Positions 61,901 through 64,000 of a DNA stretch of 64,000 bases are shown here, piece after piece; position 1 is the first letter of the stretch, and each line of letters starts with the position of its first letter. Under the pieces are notes generated by a model, which did no database searches, was not told the DNA's origin, and worked only from the letters and a program-made list of their open reading frames with translations. Position numbers and translations under genes: made by a program. Source of the DNA: Pieris napi (taxonomy: Eukaryota; Arthropoda; Insecta; Lepidoptera; Pieridae); assembly GCF_905475465.1 (NCBI RefSeq), contig NC_062253.1, positions 9,610,001-9,674,000 of the forward strand, written 5' to 3'.

Positions 61901-62941
61901 GCTCTCAAATCATTTGTGAAGCAGTCATTTTATGATTTGGCATTCTGAAAAGGTGGGAGCTTGTAGTTTATTGTTTATCAGAATGCCAAATCATAAAATG
62001 ACTGCTTCACGACTGATTTCAGAGCGACCGCTGATGCGAAAACCGCTGTGTGAGTTCGAAAAGTGAGTTACAGAATCGCAGGGCTGGTCTTAATAAAATC
62101 TAATTTAACGAAAAATCGAGTGTGACGTTAAAATTCAATGTAATAAAATAATCTTTTTTGTCACGATATAGGCTAACCAGTTTTTGATGAAGATTAAACT
62201 AGTCCTATTGGTTTAGTAACACTGGTTTAGGCACCTACTTAGGTAGGTGATCAGCCTCCAGTGCTTAGTTATTAGATTTAAAAAATGATCATGAAACAGA
62301 TTCAGAAATCTGAGGCCAAGACTTAAAAGAGGTTGTAGCGCCACTGATTTATTTATTTTATTTTATTGGTTTAGTAACACAAGTACTTGTCTCTATCAAC
62401 CTCTACAGCTGAAAAGAATCGCTTATACGATAAAAGAAGAGTCAGGGCTGAGCAACTACTTAGATACCTTAGGCAACCTAAGTTCGCGGCGTCTCGAACC
62501 TAATTCGCTGTTAATTGCTGATGATTTTTTTTTCTGCTTTACCAAAAATTTCTGGTAACTTTATTGTATGCTTATTTTATCTGGTATATATTTTAATTGT
62601 ATTTTTCAATATATTTTTTTGTAAACCTTATGTTTACTTCAATTGTCAAACATTTTAGATGGAAGATTTTGTAAAATATGCCGAAGATTTAGTACTATGT
62701 ATGATGTGGTAAACTATAATAAATAACTAGAGTGCTATACTAAAAATATTTTTTTAGACTTATTATAGTTAATATTAATGGTGTTTAGATGCAAGTTCTC
62801 TACAGTCCAATACACTATGACCATGCAGCGGCAGCCAGGTCTTTAGCTCGAGCCTATATGGCGCTTTTAAGGCATTGTACGAATGCCTTAGATGCCACAA
62901 TACAAGTCACCGATGATCCACTAGCCCTGGACTTAACGCCT
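35139..62941 (+). CDS. ABC transporter, subfamily A (5' part; runs off the window)
   Basis: I joined 22 coding exons on the plus strand, 3126 bases or 1042 codons without a stop, with matching phases at every junction: 35139-35227, 36032-36264, 37308-37414, 38515-38688, 39144-39299, 39744-39960, 40274-40453, 40816-40979, 45298-45408, 47180-47303, 51233-51393, 53449-53622, 53864-53929, 54628-54763, 54948-55200, 56097-56182, 57769-57887, 58273-58428, 58989-59074, 60238-60313, 61232-61336, 62789-62941. The order is TM1, large extracellular loop, TM2-6, nucleotide-binding domain 1, then TM7 and its loop, which is the plan of full-length ABCA lipid transporters (about 1600-1700 residues in insects). 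The second half, including domain 2, lies beyond base 64000. The start ATG at 35139 gives MTADEYLKPTHSRFQRQ before the first membrane segment. Exon 18 may end at 58377 instead of 58428; both keep the phase. Confidence 0.88.
35285..35447. mobile_element. Harbinger-like MITE with TTA duplication, short copy
   Basis: Ends GGGCCGATTTACATTATCTT and complement, TTA at 35282-35284 and 35448-35450. Shares arms and the internal AAAGCAAGTAGCGTTTAC repeat with 4598-4930. Lies in ABCA intron 1. Confidence 0.8.
35575..35785. repeat. Foldback element in ABCA intron 1
   Basis: AAATGAAACCCGTTTTCCGT, then TGTCACGACATAACATG, mirrored at about 35725-35775 (CATGTTATGTCGTGACAACG). The arms are about 55 bases and nearly perfect, with AT-rich outer ends. 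Confidence 0.75.
36474..36848 (+). repeat. Interspersed repeat, copy 2 of 16138-16509
   Basis: Starts CTAGCAGACCGGCCAAGCGT and ends CAACGTGACACGTAATTTAT. Lies in ABCA intron 2. Confidence 0.6.
37152..37183. repeat. Perfect 32-base palindrome
   Basis: AATTATACATGGACAA is followed directly by its reverse complement, with no loop. Located in ABCA intron 2, 125 bases before exon 3. No known element recognised. Confidence 0.8.
38036..38290. repeat. LINE-tail repeat, copy 1
   Basis: Contains TACACTTATGAACGTCAAGA, ATTTACTGCCAATTCTCAAA and AACTGGCAATAAACTCCGCC. Related copies at 39318-39475 and 58478-58800, plus a short one at about 18340-18440. All but the last lie in ABCA introns. Confidence 0.6.
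38819..38891 (-). tRNA. tRNA-Phe (GAA), antisense in ABCA intron 4
   Basis: The minus strand gives the same 73-base sequence as 18235-18307: stem GCCGAAA/TTTCGGC, anticodon loop CTGAAGA, B-box GGTTCGATCC. All stems pair. Because it is transcribed by Pol III it can work inside the intron of a Pol II gene on the other strand. Confidence 0.96.
39318..39475. repeat. LINE-tail repeat, copy 2
   Basis: Shares GTACACTTATGAACGTCAAC and AACTCCGCCACTCTTTTTAA with 38036-38290. In ABCA intron 5. Confidence 0.55.
41088..41398. repeat. Interspersed repeat, left copy flanking the Crypton-like element
   Basis: TTAATATATATATTTCTTGT … CTCCTCCTAAACGACTGGAC … ACGACGTTTGCCGGATCGGC. Nearly identical to 44906-45233 in the same orientation. 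Confidence 0.7.
41870..44890 (+). mobile_element. Decayed tyrosine-recombinase (Crypton-like) transposon
   Basis: A broken recombinase gene (42270-44230) is bracketed by clusters of an octamer. GTTGATCC-type copies on the left lie at about 41876, 41903 and 42134. GGATCAAC copies on the right lie at about 44689, 44723, 44813, 44835, 44851 and 44881, mostly in the opposite orientation, plus one GTTGATCC at 44771. No long terminal inverted repeat or clear target duplication was seen, as expected of Cryptons. Boundaries are approximate. Lies in ABCA intron 8, which it lengthens to 4.3 kb. Confidence 0.65.
42270..44230 (+). pseudogene. Tyrosine recombinase gene remnant with zinc fingers
   Basis: Frame 1 (42270-43052) has two zinc-finger-like segments, CFYCQAIVTIRNYSKHLLRN and CKTCLGTFKRSSFFRHLRNC. 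Frame 2 (about 42965-43747) begins NLTDAIDPENNETFVSAIKE and MCGFNEQ. Later it holds TSTGMRHHIATMSQ and LAGFLGHNISVHAQNYRLP, the R-x-x-H … H … Y catalytic end of tyrosine recombinases. A segment that should hold the first catalytic Arg seems deleted near 43110. Frame 3 (about 43750-44000) is Lys/Ser-rich, and after another shift near 44005 comes RKWSDEEIQLVKKYFQSYI, a SANT-like tail. At least three frame changes, so inactive. Confidence 0.7.
44906..45233. repeat. Interspersed repeat, right copy flanking the Crypton-like element
   Basis: Same sequence and orientation as 41088-41398, with small differences. Ends about 65 bases before ABCA exon 9. Confidence 0.7.
45298..56182 (+). CDS. ABCA exons 9-16: degenerate nucleotide-binding domain 1
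   Basis: Residues 441-810. The frame of an ABC domain is clear: AISMRNVSK, PVVNNVTLDIYRCEYTMM, GLTLPDNGTITILGEEM, MMGYC, DDLTVDEHLTFF, AIAMLLEPR, EYADRAFIF and LLFGGTPAYMFFKYGRDYRV. But Walker A (expected G-x-x-G-x-G-K-T/S) reads MMYAERIQVKML at about 498-509. The Q-loop GYCPQ reads GYCHR (R553). The LSGG signature is replaced by LDDYYRAQ (about 611). Walker B reads IIIIPNFTGKA (631-641), with no Asp-Glu. The switch His region reads LIKFSF (about 660). ATP binding and hydrolysis in this half should therefore be lost. Exon junctions are all intact. Confidence 0.85.
45718..45972 (-). repeat. tRNA-derived SINE, type 2, copy 2 (reverse)
   Basis: A T-run (45709-45718) is its A-tail, and GCCGGGGATCGAAACCGGGA near 45907 is the complement of the B-box region. 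In ABCA intron 9. Confidence 0.8.
46665..47040 (-). repeat. 380-bp repeat with conserved frame, copy 1
   Basis: Reverse copy of the elements at 56893 and 60849: GATAACGTC near both ends, with a 66-codon frame MSHQNLTSAIAGITRERRTD inside. In ABCA intron 9, ending 140 bases before exon 10. Confidence 0.75.
47643..47752 (-). repeat. LINE 3'-end type repeat, copy 2
   Basis: AAAGGCCGGCAACTCACTTG … ACTTAACATCAGGTGAGCCT is the complement of the module at 30130-30260. Confidence 0.65.
47829..48526. mobile_element. Inverted-repeat element in ABCA intron 10
   Basis: TGATATACAAAAAACCCAAG ATGCACA near the left is mirrored by TGCATCTTGGGTTTTTTGTA TATCA near the right, with GCAATCAT/ATGACTGC just outside. 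The interior is AT-rich with no coding capacity. Confidence 0.7.
49019..50202 (-). CDS. Spliced SANT/Myb-like DNA-binding protein, 5' end not found
   Basis: Five exons in phase on the minus strand, nested in ABCA intron 10: 50202-50101, 50027-49799, 49517-49449, 49338-49264, 49057-49019. They encode ENKDLSTNTNKEKMKAWSDI, TEKFNLANIRTRDKKQLMNQ, WKCTKLNTKKELSPYRRE and SKTGGGTKPPSPSRDTMDMA. This is the Myb/SANT-like domain of the MSANTD3 type (…W-x-x-I-T … K … QLK/M-x-x-W … K … TGGG-x-PP). The end is KASSSFSFGEAS and a stop at 49019-49021. If exon 4 used the nearer acceptor (49350) an in-frame TAA would appear, so the 49338 acceptor is assumed. No start codon or first exon was found, so it may be 5'-truncated or part of a transposon: imperfect inverted repeats (AAGTTATACTTCTTT) lie at about 48730 and 50720. 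Confidence 0.6.
51440..51790. repeat. Probable interspersed repeat in ABCA intron 11
   Basis: Has TATATATATAAAAAGAAAAT on the left and ends AGCGGGCGCGAAACGGCTAG, a layout like other short repeats in this window. It starts within 50 bases of exon 11. Single copy here, so the boundaries are uncertain. Confidence 0.35.
52951..53193. repeat. Foldback element, family 'CCTGCGATTCTG', copy 3
   Basis: GCCCTGCGATTCTGTAACTC … TTTATGATTTGGCATTCTG, a short loop (AAAGGTGGGAGCTTGTAG) and the complementary arm. In ABCA intron 11. Confidence 0.85.
54227..54470. repeat. Foldback element, family 'CCTGCGATTCTG', copy 4
   Basis: Same arms and loop as copy 3, of nearly the same length (244 bases). In ABCA intron 13. 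Confidence 0.85.
55209..55455 (+). repeat. tRNA-derived SINE, type 2, copy 3
   Basis: GGCTCATTGGTGTAGTGGTT … GGGTTCGATCCCCGGCTGAG with the same body as 12508. It begins only 9 bases after the exon 15 donor. Confidence 0.8.
55556..55775 (+). repeat. tRNA-derived SINE, type 1, copy
   Basis: GGTTCGATCCTCGGCTGTGC, AACGGTGAAGGAAAACATCG and CTGAGGCCCAGACC as in 4239-4540. In ABCA intron 15, next to a type 2 SINE. Confidence 0.75.
56425..56740. mobile_element. 316-bp foldback element, copy 2
   Basis: Same length and arms as 27851-28166 (GTCACCGTAAAATTGTAAAA … TTTACAATTTTACGTTAAC), inserted within another inverted-repeat element. Confidence 0.8.
56893..57275 (+). repeat. 380-bp repeat with conserved frame, copy 2
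   Basis: GACGTGATAACGTCTTTAAA … AACAACCAATATTTTTTT, nearly identical to 60849-61228. The 66-codon frame differs by a residue or two (KSVNKTIGVI against KSVNKTIDVI). Confidence 0.8.
57769..62941 (+). CDS. ABCA exons 17-22: start of transmembrane half 2
   Basis: Residues 811-1042. FTSFYTQNSIVLIFT joins exon 18 VISAFVAGIFIGLSLSLLLS as the seventh membrane segment (about 840-870). A long extracellular loop begins at DIEEDRVAKKILHGD and runs through NSSYGQS (possible glycosylation NSS) and ETNATEKE (possible NAT). It ends in this window with RSLARAYMALLRHCTNALDA, a motif region that in ABCA proteins precedes the membrane helices of half 2. Exon 18 can end at GAT|GTAAGC (58377, strong donor) or CAG|GTCATT (58428, weaker donor but an open frame with plausible residues). 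Confidence 0.75.
58122..58197 (-). repeat. tRNA-like SINE head, type 3
   Basis: The minus strand reads GGGGGCCTCATAGCCTAGCG … GGGTTCGATTCCCGGTTCGA. It has A- and B-box-like parts, but the anticodon arm does not fold as a normal tRNA, so it is a SINE head rather than a tRNA gene. Confidence 0.5.
58478..58800. repeat. LINE-tail repeat, copy 3
   Basis: AAGTCAAAAATTATTTATTC … ATTTTACATTTACTGCCAGT … TTTGTCCTCTATCAGCAGGA, as in 38036-38345. In ABCA intron 18. Confidence 0.6.
59243..59754. mobile_element. GC-rich 512-bp inverted-repeat element
   Basis: TACAACGCACTAGCGGCTGG CCG at the left and its complement at the right, continuing to ATGCGGTGTGCCGCTGC. The inner part has further inverted and direct GGTCGCTGGCGAC and CGGCACACCGC motifs. 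Strikingly GC-rich within AT-rich intron 19. No coding signal; superfamily unknown. Confidence 0.75.
60849..61228 (+). repeat. 380-bp repeat with conserved frame, copy 3, touching ABCA exon 21
   Basis: Same as copy 2 from GACGTGATAACGTC to CAACCAATATTTTTTT. Its terminal T-run runs straight into the CAG acceptor at 61229-61231, so it supplies the pyrimidine tract of exon 21. Confidence 0.8.
61842..62085. repeat. Foldback element, family 'CCTGCGATTCTG', copy 5
   Basis: Full-length: GCCCTGCGATTCTGTAACTC … loop AAAGGTGGGAGCTTG … complement, ending GCAGGGCT. In ABCA intron 21. Confidence 0.85.
62232..62360 (+). repeat. SINE type 1, 3' part
   Basis: CTTAGGTAGGTGATCAGCCT and AGATTCAGAAATCTGAGGCC match the tail of 4239-4540. 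The tRNA-like head is absent. Confidence 0.65.
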
Positions 62942-63069
62942 GTAAGATTATTATTATTTAGTTTTTATTGAATATTTTTATAATATAAGGCTACTGTGCG
63001 GATCCCGCGTCAAGGGAGTGCTTTAAATAATGTAAAAATATAATATTTAAATGAATTATTGCTTTATAT

Positions 63070-63868
63070 GCTATGCTTATCAATGCTGAAGTGAGCCTGC
63101 GTCTGGCTAGACTCCCGGGGCGTAACTCCGATTAAGCATAGTATATGCTTATCAATGCTGAAGAGAGAGCCTGCGTCTGGCTAGACTCTCGGGGCGTAAC
63201 TCCGATTAAGTATAGTATATGCTTATCAATGCTGAAGAGAGAGCCTGCGTCTGGCTAGACTCTAGGGGCGTAACTCCGATTAAGCATAGTATATGCTTAT
63301 CAATGCTGAAGAGAGCCTGCGTCTGGCTAGACTCCCGGGGCGTAACTACGATTAAGCATAGTATATGCTCATCAATGCTGAAGAGAGAGCCTACGTCTGG
63401 CTAGACTCCCGGGGCGTAACTCCCGATTAAGCATAGTATATGCTTATCAATGCTGAAGAGAGAGCCTGCGTCTGGCTAGACTCTCGGGGCGTAACTCCGA
63501 TTAAGCATATACTATGCTTATCAATGCTGAAGAGAGAGCCTACGTCTGGCTAGACTCCCGGGGCGTAACTCCGATTAAGCATAGTATATGCTTATCAATG
63601 CTGAAGAGAGAGCCTGCGTCTGGCTAGACTCTCGGGGCGTAACTCCGATTAAGCATAGTATATGCTTATCAATGCTGAAGAGAGAGCCTACGTCTGGCTA
63701 GACTCCCGGGGCGTAACTCCAATTAAGCATAGTATATGCTTATCAATGCTGAAGAGAGCCTGCGTCTGGCTAGACTCTCGGGGCGTAACTCCGATTAAGC
63801 ATAGTATATGCTTATCAATGCTGAAGAGAGCCTGCGTCTGGCTAGACTCTCAGGGCTTAACTCCAATT
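63070..63868. repeat. Minisatellite, about 11 copies of a 72-75-base unit
   Basis: The unit contains GAGAGCCTGCGTCTGGCTAG, ACTCTCGGGGCGTAACTCCG and ATTAAGCATAGTATATGCTT ATCAATGCT. Copies start about every 73 bases from 63070. TAAGCATA…TATGCTTA is a small palindrome at every junction; at about 63505 the spacer inside it is reversed (GCATATACTATGC). Long open frames across the array are by-products. It lies after ABCA exon 22. Confidence 0.9.
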
Positions 63869-63912
63869 ATTTATTTAATCGCGATGCTTATAAAACTAAG
63901 AGAATCTGACTG

Positions 63913-63954
63913 AATAATATTGTAATAGACAGTCTTGTCTATTACAATATTATT
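63913..63954. repeat. Perfect 19-bp hairpin
   Basis: AATAATATTGTAATAGACA, loop GTCT, then the exact complement. In ABCA intron 22, 45 bases after the minisatellite. Confidence 0.75.
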
Positions 63955-64000
63955 TAAGAATATTTGATTTTATTACTCTAAAGCCAAATCATGTTTAAAA

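Noticed and set aside
35139..62941. The ABCA gene as a pseudogene because of its dead NBD1
   Set aside because: 1042 codons without a stop, 21 consistent splice junctions and preserved membrane segments argue for a maintained gene.
63219..63913. Open frames CVWLDSRGVT in the minisatellite
   Set aside because: Created by the tandem unit, with no homology and no gene signals. It sits in an intron of the transporter.
1..64000. CRISPR array or bacterial operon
   Set aside because: Spliced genes, SINEs and eukaryotic tRNA genes. The only regular array (63070-63868) has no spacer structure.

Overview
The window looks like nuclear DNA of a moth or butterfly. It is AT-rich, has GT-AG introns, carries intact tRNA-Phe genes, and is full of short interspersed elements, foldback elements and other repeats of kinds I know from Lepidoptera. 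There are no bacterial features. The order-level call is inference from repeat style and gene content; I cannot name a species.

Positions 1-2100 hold decayed transposons, notably a mariner element split by a jockey-like retroposon. Positions 2145-34119 hold a one-strand (minus) cluster of eight small secreted-protein genes rich in Gly, Ser, Gln or Asn, here called A to H. I rebuilt all eight as two-exon genes. Exon 1 (58-73 coding bases) encodes a signal peptide, the intron is always in phase 1, and exon 2 holds the whole repetitive body. The joined coding lengths are multiples of three for seven of them. Gene C carries a one-base frameshift. Genes C to H have an R-x-x-R motif just after the signal peptide, followed by Ser-Pro in five of them. 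F, G and H share a C-terminal tail ending in FGK. They look like extracellular structural proteins (silk, cocoon, cuticle or egg-coat type), but tissue and function are not shown by sequence.

Positions 35139-62941 (plus strand) hold the first 22 coding exons, 1042 codons with no stop, of a large subfamily-A ABC transporter that continues past the right edge. The order is transmembrane half 1, nucleotide-binding domain 1, then the start of transmembrane half 2. Domain 1 keeps the ABC framework but has lost Walker A, the Q-loop glutamine, the signature motif, Walker B and the switch histidine. Its introns hold a decayed tyrosine-recombinase (Crypton-like) transposon, an antisense spliced SANT/Myb-like gene, a tRNA-Phe, several foldback elements and, at the right end, an 11-copy minisatellite.

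Spaces between genes are filled by tRNA-derived SINEs, LINE 3' ends, TTA/TAA-flanked Harbinger-like elements (one still carrying a MADF gene) and other inverted-repeat elements. All assignments come from reading the sequence; no database search was run.
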